From: Candidatus Poribacteria bacterium
GTDB lineage: Bacteria; Poribacteria; WGA-4E; WGA-3G
Reading direction: 5' to 3'
DNA: 64,000 nt
Assembly: GCA_022827885.1 (NCBI GenBank)
Contig: JAJEIP010000066.1
Span: 1 to 64,000 of the forward strand
This document shows, piece after piece, positions 50,296 through 58,807 of the stretch. Numbering within the stretch: the stretch's first letter is position 1; each line of letters begins with the position of its first letter. The notes beneath the pieces are model-generated. The model saw only the letters and a program-made list of their open reading frames with translations. It did no database searches and was not told where the DNA came from. Position numbers and translations under genes: made by a program.

Positions 50296-52359
50296 ATGCA
50301 CGGTACACCCAAACACACCAACCGTCTTATCCATGAAACAAGCCCCTATCTGCTCCAGCACGCCCATAATCCTGTTGACTGGTATCCCTGGGGCGAAGAA
50401 GCATTGACGCGCGCCAAAGATGAGCAGAAGCCTATCCTCCTCAGTATCGGCTACTCGGCGTGCCACTGGTGCCACGTCATGGAACGCGAATCCTTTGAAA
50501 ATGAGGAGATTGCCGCGGTCATGAACGAACTTTTTATCAACGTCAAAGTTGATAGAGAGGAACGTCCCGATTTAGATGAAATCTACATGAACGCCGTCCA
50601 GATCATGACGCGTCAAGGTGGCTGGCCCATGACCGTCTTCCTCACGCCTGACCTGAAACCCTTTTACGGCGGAACCTATTACCCACCGACCGACAGATAC
50701 GGGAGGCCCGGGTTTCCAAAGGTGATGCAAGCTGTTGCCGAAGCGTTCAGTGGTCAGAATGTGCAGGTCCTACAGCAGGCGGACCAAATTACCGCGCACC
50801 TTACCCAGATGAGTAACGTCGTTGACCCGCACCACCATGAACTCACGGAAGAATTGATGACCCAGGCGTTTCAGCACTATCGCTCGCGATTCGATGCAAA
50901 CCACGGTGGATTCGGCGATCCTCCCAAATTCCCACCCAGCATGGGATTGCCCTTCCTCCTGCGCTATTGGCACTACAGCGGCAACGCCAACGCTTTAGAG
51001 ATGGTCGAGCTTACACTGGAGAAGATGGCGCGCGGGGGTATGTATGACCAACTCGGTGGCGGTTTCCACCGATATTCTACCGATGCACATTGGCTTGTCC
51101 CACACTTCGAAAAGATGCTTTATGACAACGCACAACTCGTTGTCGCCTATTTTGAGGCGTATCAAGCCACGCAGAAACCGTTCTATCGTGATATAGCCAC
51201 AGAAACCCTCGATTACGTCCTCCGTGAGATGTACGACGCAGAAAACGGCGGTTTCTATTCCACCCAAGATGCCGATAGTGAAGGCGTAGAGGGCAAATTC
51301 TTCGTCTGGGAACCCAACGATGTAGAGGATGTCGTCGGTGAAGAGAACGCCGAAATTTTCTGTGAGTATTACGACATCACACCACAGGGCAACTTTGAAG
51401 GAGAGAACATCCTCAACGTCCAAGTGCCACCTGATGTCTTTGCTCGAAAGCTGCGGATAGATGTCGGGAAACTGGAAGCGCTCCTTGCAGATGGAAAGCA
51501 GAAGTTGTTTGATGAACGAGAGAAGCGGATTAAACCCGGATTAGACGACAAAATCCTCACCAGTTGGAACGGAATCATGATCCGCGGCATGGCGATGGGA
51601 TACCAACTTACTGGGAAACCTGAATACCTTGCGGCGTGTGAAAAATCCGCTGCGTTCGTCTTGACGACCCTCTCACAAGAGGATGGACTCCTCTTACGCA
51701 CCTATCGGACCGGTAAAAGTCACCTCAACGCCTATCTTGAGGACTACGCCTACTTCATCGCCGGGTTAATCGCGCTCTACGAGGCCAGTTTTGAACCGCG
51801 GTGGCTCACTGAAGCCGAACGCCTTGCACACATCATGATCGATCAATTCGGTGACGACGCAGGCGACGGATTTTTCTTCACCGGCAAAGCACACGAGACG
51901 CTGATCGTCCAATCCAAGTCCGCTTACGACGGTGCCACACCTTCCGGGGCATCTATGGCGATTCACAGCCTCCTGCGACTCGCCAAACACCTTGACAATT
52001 CTGAATTCCACGACAAAGCCGTTGAGACGTTATTGCTCTACTTCCATCAGATGGAAGGGATGCCTTCAGGATCTGGACAACTACTCTGTGAATTAGCGTT
52101 CCTGCTATCAACACCGAAAGAGATTGCGATTGTTGGCGAAAAAGGGAATGTGAAAACGGAGGCGATGCTGGAAGCATTGCACGGCACATATCTGCCCAAC
52201 AAAATCGTCGCCTTGAGCGAATCCGCTGACGGACAGACATTACCGCTCCTCACCGGCAAGACCCAAGTTGACAACACCGCAACCGCCTACGTCTGCGAGA
52301 ATTACGTCTGCCAAGCCCCCACAACGGATGTTGAAGCATTTGTTGGGATGCTTCAGTAA
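50296..52359 (+). CDS. Thioredoxin domain-containing protein, YyaL/DUF255 (SSP411-like)
   Basis: A 687-residue protein of the YyaL/spermatogenesis-associated protein 20 family. The N-terminal DUF255 thioredoxin-like domain starts [20 protein letters not shown] and carries the redox motif [14 protein letters not shown], followed by [24 protein letters not shown]. The remainder is an (alpha/alpha)6-barrel like that of N-acylglucosamine epimerases, with [14 protein letters not shown] and [17 protein letters not shown] start at the ATG at 50296, with GGAG nine bases upstream, instead of the TTG at 50281. The function of the family is not settled. It follows the tRNAs. Confidence 0.92.
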   Translation: MHGTPKHTNRLIHETSPYLLQHAHNPVDWYPWGEEALTRAKDEQKPILLSIGYSACHWCHVMERESFENEEIAAVMNELFINVKVDREERPDLDEIYMNAVQIMTRQGGWPMTVFLTPDLKPFYGGTYYPPTDRYGRPGFPKVMQAVAEAFSGQNVQVLQQADQITAHLTQMSNVVDPHHHELTEELMTQAFQHYRSRFDANHGGFGDPPKFPPSMGLPFLLRYWHYSGNANALEMVELTLEKMARGGMYDQLGGGFHRYSTDAHWLVPHFEKMLYDNAQLVVAYFEAYQATQKPFYRDIATETLDYVLREMYDAENGGFYSTQDADSEGVEGKFFVWEPNDVEDVVGEENAEIFCEYYDITPQGNFEGENILNVQVPPDVFARKLRIDVGKLEALLADGKQKLFDEREKRIKPGLDDKILTSWNGIMIRGMAMGYQLTGKPEYLAACEKSAAFVLTTLSQEDGLLLRTYRTGKSHLNAYLEDYAYFIAGLIALYEASFEPRWLTEAERLAHIMIDQFGDDAGDGFFFTGKAHETLIVQSKSAYDGATPSGASMAIHSLLRLAKHLDNSEFHDKAVETLLLYFHQMEGMPSGSGQLLCELAFLLSTPKEIAIVGEKGNVKTEAMLEALHGTYLPNKIVALSESADGQTLPLLTGKTQVDNTATAYVCENYVCQAPTTDVEAFVGMLQ

Positions 52360-52600
52360 CGCTTCCTACAACGCACCACATTTCTTACCCCCCTGATAAG
52401 GGGGGCAAGGGGGGTTATATATACTGTGCTTGATAAAAGACGCTATATCCCCTACAATAAAACTCTGACCGAAAAAGCGCGTGAAAACCGTAAAAATCCC
52501 CCTTATCAGGGGACTTCCGGAGGATATCCTGTCACGGTGAGATCAATGATCAATAGCGAAAAATGATTTATAGACCATAAAAGCATCGGAGGAAACGGTA
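52360..52600. other. Intergenic region with MITE-like element
   Basis: Contains the terminal-inverted-repeat element described at 52388-52512 and the leader of the next PhyH gene (GGAGGAAACGGTA before the ATG). Nothing else is recognised. Confidence 0.5.
52388..52512. mobile_element. MITE-like element with CCCCTGATAAGGGG termini
   Basis: The left end is the palindrome CCCCCCTGATAAGGGGGG at 52388-52405, and the right end CCCCCTTATCAGGGG at 52498-52512 is its inverse. The 90 bases between carry no gene. The form fits a non-autonomous miniature element or a paired palindromic repeat. No target-site duplication is clear. Confidence 0.5.
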
Positions 52601-53476
52601 ATGGCACACACAAGCGAAGCATTAACCGATTTAGATTGGCACCCACTCTCCAATGAGGACATACAGCACTTTGACGATAAAGGCTACCTCATCATCCGAA
52701 ATGTGCTGGACTCGGAGACGGTTGACAAACTGATTGAAGCGAGTGATCGACTCATAGCGAGTGATCTGCGTGAGAAACGCCAAACATACCCCAACGGCTT
52801 ATACGACGGCTTCCGAAATTGCGTCGCTACTGACGATGCCTTCATCCCACTACTGGCGCACAAGACAATGCTCTCCGTTGTGACGCAACTTCTCGGTGCA
52901 CATTTGCAACTGGTGGTCTCACACCTGATATACAAATACCCCGATCCACCGGGCACACCCGATACCGCTCGCGTCCCGGGTTGGCATCGCGACTACGGCA
53001 CCGCGACGAAGGTCCTTGGCGACAAGGTGCCACGTGTTTTACTAAAATGCGCCTACTACCTGACCGATTTGAGTGAATCCAATTCCGGTGCAACACTCGT
53101 TGTTCCCGGAAGCAACAATCTTCCTGATCCGATTCCGGTCCCAGAAGGGCAGACGGATCCAAAGGGGGCATTTGAACCGAGTTTACGTCCTGGGGACTGC
53201 CTGTTGTTTGAGAACCGTATCTTGCACGCAGGAGGTGCCAACTTAACCGATCAAATTCGTAAGGCTGTGATGTTCGGCTATGGGTACCGATGGCTGATGC
53301 CGCTGGACTATCGAACGCAGGAACAGACGCTGTTGGATAAACTATCGCCACTGGGTCAGTATCTGGTTGGAGAACCCTGCAAGAAAACGAAAGAATATTA
53401 TGCCGGTGGTGGTGACAGCCCGCTCGCCGCATGGTGTGAAGAGCACGGTGTTCCAGCGATAAGACCAATCCATTAA
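52601..53476 (+). CDS. Phytanoyl-CoA dioxygenase family protein, tandem copy 1
   Basis: A 291-residue Fe(II)/2-oxoglutarate oxygenase. DDKGYLIIRNVLDS at the N-terminus, iron motif GWHRDYGTAT (H-x-D, near residue 128), NSGATLVVPGSNN, distal His in ILHAGGANL and Arg in IRKAVMFGY. GGAGG precedes the ATG. It is about 75 percent identical by eye to the gene at 53686, including the leader around the Shine-Dalgarno site, so the two arose by recent tandem duplication. Substrate unknown. Confidence 0.9.
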   Translation: MAHTSEALTDLDWHPLSNEDIQHFDDKGYLIIRNVLDSETVDKLIEASDRLIASDLREKRQTYPNGLYDGFRNCVATDDAFIPLLAHKTMLSVVTQLLGAHLQLVVSHLIYKYPDPPGTPDTARVPGWHRDYGTATKVLGDKVPRVLLKCAYYLTDLSESNSGATLVVPGSNNLPDPIPVPEGQTDPKGAFEPSLRPGDCLLFENRILHAGGANLTDQIRKAVMFGYGYRWLMPLDYRTQEQTLLDKLSPLGQYLVGEPCKKTKEYYAGGGDSPLAAWCEEHGVPAIRPIH

Positions 53477-53481
53477 CCGAT

Positions 53482-53631
53482 CTATGTCAACGTAATAACG
53501 TCTTTTTTAACAACCTTTTGGTGCGCCTGAGAGATTAACGCCAGCGTTTTTGGCAAGAGCCGTTCTCTAATCTCTTCAGACACCCGACTCTTGCCACGGT
53601 GTTGCGATCTGTAACGTAAAGTACGAAACAT
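53482..53631 (-). pseudogene. C-terminal remnant of a PhyH gene
   Basis: Translated on the minus strand, the last 49 codons read RTLRYRSQHRGKSRV, then RERLLPKTLALISQA, and end VVKKDVITLT with a stop. The intact gene at 54663-55472 ends RPQHRGESRV, SPETLELISQAG and IVKKDVITLT, so this is the 3' end of a related PhyH gene whose 5' part is missing; only the C-terminal block is retained. It lies between the two tandem plus-strand PhyH copies. Confidence 0.75.
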
Positions 53632-53685
53632 TGAGAACAAAAAAACAAAGGATTGTCCCCGCTCCAAAACATCGGAGGAAAAGCA

Positions 53686-54561
53686 ATGGCACACGCAAAC
53701 GAAGCAGCAATTGATATGGACTGGTATCCGCTCTCTGATGAAGACATACGCCATTTTGACGACACAGGCTATCTCATCGTCCGGAACGTGCTGGATTCGG
53801 ATACGCTTGGGGAACTCATTGAAGTCAGCGATCGACTCATGGCGAGCGAGCGACGTGAGAATCGCCAACACAACTCCAACAACCGATACGACAGTTTCCG
53901 AAATTGTATCTCTATTGACGATGCATTCATTCCCCTCATCGCGCAGGAGACCATCCTCCCTATTGTCGTGCAACTTCTCGGGGCAGACTTGCAACTGATG
54001 ACCTCACACCTTATCTATAAACACCCGGATCCACCTGATACGCCAGACACCGTCCGTATGCCGGGGTGGCACCGCGACTACGCTATCGCAACAAGAACAC
54101 ACGGTAACAAACTACCACGCATTTTACTAAAATGCGCCTACTACTTTACCGATTTGAGTGAACCCAATTCCGGCGCAACGCTCGTCGCTCCCGGTAGCAA
54201 CAATCTCCTTGAACGGATCAGAATTCCAGAGGGGCAGGCAGATCCAGAAGGCGCCCTCGAACCGAGCCTGCAACCCGGCGATTGCCTACTGTTTGAGAAT
54301 CGGATCTTTCATGCAGGGGCAACGAACCTGACTGGCCAGACCCGAAAAGCTGTGATGTTTGGCTACGGTTACCGTTGGGTGATGCCGATGGACTATCGGA
54401 CACAGGAACAGACGGTGTTGGATAAGTTGTCGCCACTGGAGCAGTATCTGGTCGGCGAACCCTTTAAAAAGACGAAAGAGTATCATCCGGGTGGCGGTGA
54501 AAACCCACTCGCGCCATGGTGTGAACAGCACGGCGCCCCAGCCGTGAGACCCGTCGATTAA
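53686..54561 (+). CDS. Phytanoyl-CoA dioxygenase family protein, tandem copy 2
   Basis: A 291-residue paralogue of the gene at 52601. Start at the ATG at 53686 (MAHANEAAIDMD), with GGAGG upstream as in copy 1; the frame opens at 53653 but that is leader. Iron motif GWHRDYAIAT, distal His in IFHAGATNL, Arg in TRKAVMFGYGYRW. All catalytic residues are intact, so both copies may be active. A run of four 24-base hairpin repeats follows its stop codon. Confidence 0.9.
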   Translation: MAHANEAAIDMDWYPLSDEDIRHFDDTGYLIVRNVLDSDTLGELIEVSDRLMASERRENRQHNSNNRYDSFRNCISIDDAFIPLIAQETILPIVVQLLGADLQLMTSHLIYKHPDPPDTPDTVRMPGWHRDYAIATRTHGNKLPRILLKCAYYFTDLSEPNSGATLVAPGSNNLLERIRIPEGQADPEGALEPSLQPGDCLLFENRIFHAGATNLTGQTRKAVMFGYGYRWVMPMDYRTQEQTVLDKLSPLEQYLVGEPFKKTKEYHPGGGENPLAPWCEQHGAPAVRPVD

Positions 54562-54569
54562 CGCATTTG

Positions 54570-54661
54570 GGGAGGGATTTGTAACCCCAATGTGGGAGAG
54601 GTTTGTAACCCCAATATGGGAGGGGTTTGTAACCCCAATGTGGGAGGGGTTTGTAACCCCG
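54570..54661. repeat. Four tandem 24-base hairpin repeats
   Basis: The unit GAGGGGTTTGTAACCCCAATGTGG (quoted as GAGGGGTTTGTAACCCC plus AATGTGG) is repeated about four times with minor changes. Each unit contains the palindrome GGGGTTTGTAACCCC. The array fills the gap between the convergent PhyH genes and may act as a strong bidirectional terminator. A single related palindrome lies at 63849-63869. Confidence 0.85.
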
Positions 54662-54662
54662 A

Positions 54663-55472
54663 TTACGTCAATGTAATAACGTCCTTTTTAACGATCTCTT
54701 TCGTGTCATAGTGCCCTGCCTGGGAGATGAGTTCCAGGGTTTCCGGTGACAATCGGGTTCTAACCTCTGGCGGCACTCGACTCTCCCCGCGATGCTGTGG
54801 TCTGTAGCGTAAGGTCAGAACACAACGATAGCGATCTTTCGGTTTCCAAGGCAGCGCACCGTGCGTCAGAAGCTCAGAGATAATCACGAAATCCCCTGCC
54901 TTTGGTGTGATGTTAACGACCCCTTCTGGAATATCATCGGCATCCTTAATTTTGCCGTTGTTATAGAGGTGTTCAGGACGATCGAAAAAGGTTTTGTGTG
55001 TGCCGGGAACGACCAGCAACCCGCCATCTCCCGGATGCACGTCGTAGAGGTAAGGAAAAACGACAAAATCGTCACAAAAGATTCGACCATTTCGGACCTC
55101 ATAACGGTTGCAGTGCCATCCAAAATCTTCTCGCGCACAATGCAAGCGGAGTCCTTCTTCCGACTCCGACGCACCCGCCCGATCCGCAATCATTGTACCA
55201 CGCATCAATTGCGGTTTGTTATTCGTCAGTTCCTTAATGATGGGCCACGTCGATCGGTGCATCGTGAGTGCCTCTAAAGGTTTCGCGAAGGCAAAGCCGT
55301 TTGGGAGGTTTTTTTCACTGGAATCGAATCCGGGTGGAAGTTCTTCGGTAGGGGTATTGATGTATTCATTCGCTGCTGCTTGTGCCGCTTTCAGCTCTTC
55401 GTCCGTCATGACGTTCTCTAAGTGAAGGTATCCGGTAACATCGAAAAGATACCGTTGTTCAGGGGTCATCAT
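54663..55472 (-). CDS. PhyH-family protein lacking the HxD iron motif
   Basis: A 269-residue protein clearly of the PhyH family: FDVTGYLHLENVMTDEE at the N-terminus, GGLLVVPGTHKTFF in the core, the distal His in ELLTHGALPWKPK, and the 2-oxoglutarate Arg in DRYRCVLTLRYRPQH. The region that should hold H-x-D instead reads LHCARED and, nine residues later, WHCNRYE: the residue two after His is Ala or Asn, and no other H-x-D is near. Gene 6895 has LHAD at the first position. Loss of the Asp is known in SyrB2-type iron halogenases, where Ala or Gly leaves room for chloride; inactive or re-ligated enzymes are alternatives. The ATG is at 55472 or 55469. Confidence 0.85.
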   Translation of the reverse strand: MMTPEQRYLFDVTGYLHLENVMTDEELKAAQAAANEYINTPTEELPPGFDSSEKNLPNGFAFAKPLEALTMHRSTWPIIKELTNNKPQLMRGTMIADRAGASESEEGLRLHCAREDFGWHCNRYEVRNGRIFCDDFVVFPYLYDVHPGDGGLLVVPGTHKTFFDRPEHLYNNGKIKDADDIPEGVVNITPKAGDFVIISELLTHGALPWKPKDRYRCVLTLRYRPQHRGESRVPPEVRTRLSPETLELISQAGHYDTKEIVKKDVITLT

Positions 55473-55613
55473 AGTATTTACTCCTTTGGGACTTAGGCAA
55501 TTGAATGTAGGTTGGGTTGAGCGGAAATCATAGAAGTTCCCGAGAACAAAGATTCACCTTTGGGTTCAGGGCATTTTGAAATCATTGAAACCGTAGCGAA
55601 ACCCAACACAAGT
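55473..55613. repeat. Split inverted repeat (GTTGGGTT...AACCCAAC)
   Basis: TGTAGGTTGGGTTGAGCG at about 55507 and CCGTAGCGAAACCCAACA at about 55591 are inverted relative to each other across some 65 bases. GGTTGGGTTGAGCG...GCGAAACCCAAC is a known style of bacterial palindromic repeat; here the arms are separated. Confidence 0.5.
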
Positions 55614-56879
55614 CTAAACCGATGCTTCCCACACTGGCCAATCGCTCTCCTGTAATTGCTTAAAGAGTTGGTCAAAGCCTTCACTCCCGTCATCTTCCCA
55701 TTCATCCAAACGCACCCCCGGCGCATAAGATTCGTCTACACCCTGTTTCATGAGGCGTTCCGCCTGTTGTAGGTTTCGGTAGTAATGCTTTATGCCACCC
55801 GGTAAGGTGACAACAGAGACGTGTCGTTTCCATGTAGGTTCAGGCGTTTCGGAATACCGTTTCACAGCAGCTTCATCTAATGCCACACCGAGACCGGGAC
55901 CCTCTGGCACCTGCATAAATCCGCGCTGAACTTTGTGCGGTGTAACAATTAAGTCGCTTTCATAAGCGTGGCTTGCAGTGACGCCCGGCAGGGTCGCTGT
56001 CGGGATCACGGCTCCCAGATGACACGCAAATGCCGCTGTAATGCCAGTACCGACATACTGGAGTAGGATCGGTGTATTCGCAGCAGCGAAAGCCCACCCC
56101 GATGCCAACGCACTTTTGACACTTTCATGGCTACACAGCGCACCGTCAAAATCGCCTGCCCGAAGCCCAATCCACGGACCTGAAGGCTGACGCGATGCTC
56201 CCTCCCGGATAACACCAACACCGTGTAGATAGAACGGGATCCGAATCTCTTGATGCAGCCGTCGCCACCCCTCCACATCATAAGCGAAAATCGGTTCTTC
56301 GAGACCCTTGACAACCGGAATTTTCTCCAGTTCCCGTAGGATGGGGAGTGCTTTCTCAACGTTGATTAACGAGCCGTTGAAGTCGAATTCCACGCGAAAG
56401 TCAGGCGGCGCGACCTCTTGGATTGCCTTTGACTGCTCAACGACATCGTAGAAGGCGCGCGCCTTACACTTCAGACCGCGATACCCCCGTTCAGCAGCGA
56501 CTTGAACCTCAGCAGCCGTATCTTCAGGCGACATACACGGCATCCACCACCCCATCGCAACCCACTCCCGAACCTGTTGACCCATCAATTTCCATGCTGG
56601 CAGACCGAGATGTTTCCCCATCAGGTCGTAACACGCCATGTCGAGATTAAAACGACCCTCACCCATGACGTGATCGAACGGGTTCGTACCGAGATAGGTA
56701 TCCAACACCTCCTGATCAAACGGCGGTCCCGGGTTCTCTCCGAGACCGATGAGACCGGTATCGGTATAAAATTTATAGACCGTGACCAATTCGGTCATCG
56801 CAAAATGGTGGTATCTCTTACGAATCCGTTCCTCGTAAGGCACACGTAATGGAATTGATTCAATCTCGGTGATTTTCAT
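55614..56879 (-). CDS. Mandelate racemase/enolase-superfamily protein
   Basis: A 421-residue enolase-superfamily enzyme. The N-terminal capping domain begins MKITEIESIPLRVPYEERIRKRYHH. The barrel shows GLKCKAR (the K-x-K catalytic pair), VEFDFNGS (metal Asp), GLEEPIF (metal Glu) and ASHAYESDLIV near the C-terminal catalytic His region; a C-terminal extension of about 60 residues is unusual. I start at 56879 (MKITEIE); the open frame further upstream to 56984 is leader. It lies in an oxygenase-rich neighbourhood, so sugar-acid or related catabolism is likely. The substrate cannot be read. Confidence 0.85.
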   Translation of the reverse strand: MKITEIESIPLRVPYEERIRKRYHHFAMTELVTVYKFYTDTGLIGLGENPGPPFDQEVLDTYLGTNPFDHVMGEGRFNLDMACYDLMGKHLGLPAWKLMGQQVREWVAMGWWMPCMSPEDTAAEVQVAAERGYRGLKCKARAFYDVVEQSKAIQEVAPPDFRVEFDFNGSLINVEKALPILRELEKIPVVKGLEEPIFAYDVEGWRRLHQEIRIPFYLHGVGVIREGASRQPSGPWIGLRAGDFDGALCSHESVKSALASGWAFAAANTPILLQYVGTGITAAFACHLGAVIPTATLPGVTASHAYESDLIVTPHKVQRGFMQVPEGPGLGVALDEAAVKRYSETPEPTWKRHVSVVTLPGGIKHYYRNLQQAERLMKQGVDESYAPGVRLDEWEDDGSEGFDQLFKQLQESDWPVWEASV

Positions 56880-57160
56880 TTTTTTAACGATGGCTCCTAA
56901 GCCGCTGGATCGTATTCTCCCGCAGGTTCCTTCATAGGCTTGCGTAATACAGATTTCCTTCGTGTTTTCAGGATATTTTATCAAAGGCTGTGAAAAGAGT
57001 CAAACCTAAACCGAAAATCTCTTAAGCAGAAAATCGAAGTTACGGGAGAATTGAATGCCTCTGTCCAACCTGAAATAATTTGCCCTTTAAATCAAAATGT
57101 AGTATTATTAAGAGACATATTGAGCTGAAGAACGTGAGGAATAGGGGGTGGTATCGCAGA

Positions 57161-57781
57161 ATGGCATTTAGCGATTTCAAAAAAATCTCTGAAGTCCAAG
57201 AAAAATTCAGAATCAAATATACGGCGAGTGCCTTTTTCGAGGTTGAAACAACGAGTCCTCCAGAGCAATTCCTTCAAGAATTTCAGTTCACCCTGCAACA
57301 CATCAACGTTTTTTCGTCTGAGGCATCACGGTGTGAGGCGATCATCTTTCCTGTTTTAAGGGAGGTTTATAAAGCGTATGCCGATACTTATGCCCTCTGG
57401 ATACAGGAACCCATCACCTACGATGAAACTTTGAGTGGCACGCCGGATTACCTCATCGCTACAAAATCCGAATTGGGCATGACAGTTGTCGGCACACCCT
57501 TGATACTGCTGGTTGAGGCGAAGAAAAACGACTTTGAGCAAGGCTGGGGGCAATGCCTCGCAGAGTTGGTAGCCGCACAAAAAATCAACGCTGATCCGGA
57601 TGTTCCCGTCTACGGTATTGTGAGCGATGGAACATCGTGGCAATTTGGGAAACTTGTCGGCGACGCATTCATCCAAAATAGGACGAGTTTTAACGTTGAT
57701 AATTTGCCAATGCTCTTCGGTGCCATTAATGCCGTTTTCAAAGCGGCGGGTCAGACAGAAGCAACGCGGAGCAGGCATTGA
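57161..57781 (+). CDS. PD-(D/E)XK nuclease-like protein
   Basis: A 206-residue protein with an order typical of PD-(D/E)XK folds: GTPDYLIATK (the Asp), then ILLVEAKKNDF (E-x-K) about 20 residues later, then QGWGQCLAELVAA (a Gln typical of the fourth motif). It resembles restriction-associated or DUF-type nuclease domains, but lacks partners such as methylase or helicase genes. The start ATG at 57161 has a modest GGTGG upstream. Its stop overlaps the TTG start of the following lipoprotein gene. It may be an orphan nuclease or a non-catalytic nucleic-acid protein. Confidence 0.6.
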   Translation: MAFSDFKKISEVQEKFRIKYTASAFFEVETTSPPEQFLQEFQFTLQHINVFSSEASRCEAIIFPVLREVYKAYADTYALWIQEPITYDETLSGTPDYLIATKSELGMTVVGTPLILLVEAKKNDFEQGWGQCLAELVAAQKINADPDVPVYGIVSDGTSWQFGKLVGDAFIQNRTSFNVDNLPMLFGAINAVFKAAGQTEATRSRH

Positions 57782-58398
57782 AAAACGGGTCGAGATTTCT
57801 CCAATTCCTATTGTGCGGCATCATGATCGGCGGTTTCGTCGGATGTGATTCGCCTAACACTCAGAAGCAGCCTTACGAAAACCTCGTTTTTAAGGTCGAT
57901 AAGACCCGACTTGAACCTGCAGTAGAAGATACAACGCTCAGAATCAAAATAGCCGCACCGAAAAATTGGAAAAAAATTGACGATCCAATGCTCGCGCAGG
58001 TCATTAACGAATTGGATACTCAACCCACCCCTGAACTGCAGATAGTGCCGCGATGGATTTTCTTGGATAAGAGTTCACAAGCAATGTGTATCGTGTCAAA
58101 GTTAAATGGTGTGGAAATTGCACCAGACGAAACCTTGCTAAAAACCCTCACAACTGCCTACCAAAACCAATTCCCAAACGCAACGGTTCGACAGGCAGTT
58201 TTTATGAAAGATGCATTTCGTATCCATCAATTAATGGTTATTGCTGCCGATTTTGTACGCATCAAACTGATATGCGACGCACCGGAAACCCTCGTTTTTG
58301 AGGTCGACTACCGCGTCCCAAGAGATGTTTACCAAACAGAACTGCGAGCCATTGAATCCTCAATTGGTTCTATTAATCTAATCCACAAACGACAATAG
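57778..58398 (+). CDS. Lipoprotein of unknown function
   Basis: A 206-residue lipoprotein: MKNGSRFLQFLLCGIMIGGF then lipobox FVGC at Cys23. The mature domain is alpha/beta with RIKIAAPKNWKKIDDP, ELQIVPRWIF, and a C-terminal IESSIGSINLI, resembling secreted domains of unknown function with a PsbP/DUF-like pattern, but no family is firm. The start is TTG at 57778, overlapping the TGA of the upstream gene (TTGA), so the two are coupled. A hairpin overlaps its stop codon. Confidence 0.65.
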   Translation: MKNGSRFLQFLLCGIMIGGFVGCDSPNTQKQPYENLVFKVDKTRLEPAVEDTTLRIKIAAPKNWKKIDDPMLAQVINELDTQPTPELQIVPRWIFLDKSSQAMCIVSKLNGVEIAPDETLLKTLTTAYQNQFPNATVRQAVFMKDAFRIHQLMVIAADFVRIKLICDAPETLVFEVDYRVPRDVYQTELRAIESSIGSINLIHKRQ

Positions 58399-58419
58399 GC
58401 ACGCTGTGAAAACGTGCCT
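58397..58419. repeat. Hairpin in leader of the Bor-like gene
   Basis: AGGCACG / CGTGCCT stem with a nine-base loop, starting in the stop codon of the lipoprotein gene and ending a few bases before the AAGGAG of the next gene. It may end the upstream transcript. Confidence 0.55.
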
Positions 58420-58433
58420 CCAAGGAGAAATTT

Positions 58434-58727
58434 ATGTTCAAAAAACTTTCCGCTGTACTTCTCATCGTGGGAATGTTGTTCGTCATTGGTTGTGCGACAC
58501 ACATACACACAGTCGGGAACGGGGCACAAGGCACCGACCTGATCGAATCACGGCAATGGTATGTGCTGTGGGGCCTGGTACCGATCAACGAGGTTGATAC
58601 ACAGGCAATGGCGGGTGAGGCAACCGATTATGACATCATCACCGAAGTTAACGTGCTTGATGCTGTTATCAATGCTTTTGTCGGTAGTGCAACAATCTAT
58701 TGCCGCACAGTAACTGTCCTGAAGTAA
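58434..58727 (+). CDS. Bor-like small lipoprotein
   Basis: A 97-residue lipoprotein with signal MFKKLSAVLLIVGMLFVIGC (lipobox VIGC). The mature part reads ATHIHTVGNGAQGTD, QWYVLWGLVPINEVDTQAM and SATIYCRTVTV, the plan of Bor/lambda-lipoprotein-related proteins seen in many Gram-negatives. Role unknown in this setting. AAGGAG lies about nine bases before the ATG. It lies downstream of the preceding lipoprotein gene with a hairpin between. Confidence 0.7.
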   Translation: MFKKLSAVLLIVGMLFVIGCATHIHTVGNGAQGTDLIESRQWYVLWGLVPINEVDTQAMAGEATDYDIITEVNVLDAVINAFVGSATIYCRTVTVLK

Positions 58728-58807
58728 CCCATCGCTGGTTCAAGCAGCGCACAGGCAAAGTAGATGTCTGTCTTATCGTTGGACACTACTTTGCCATATC
58801 CGACCCT

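Noticed and set aside
53482-53994. Minus-strand frame of 170 codons as a full gene
   Set aside because: Only the last 49 codons resemble a PhyH C-terminus; the rest is antisense to the intact plus-strand PhyH gene. I called the end a remnant instead.
54570-54661. Possible CRISPR array
   Set aside because: The four 24-base units are directly adjacent with no unique spacers, and no cas gene is present.
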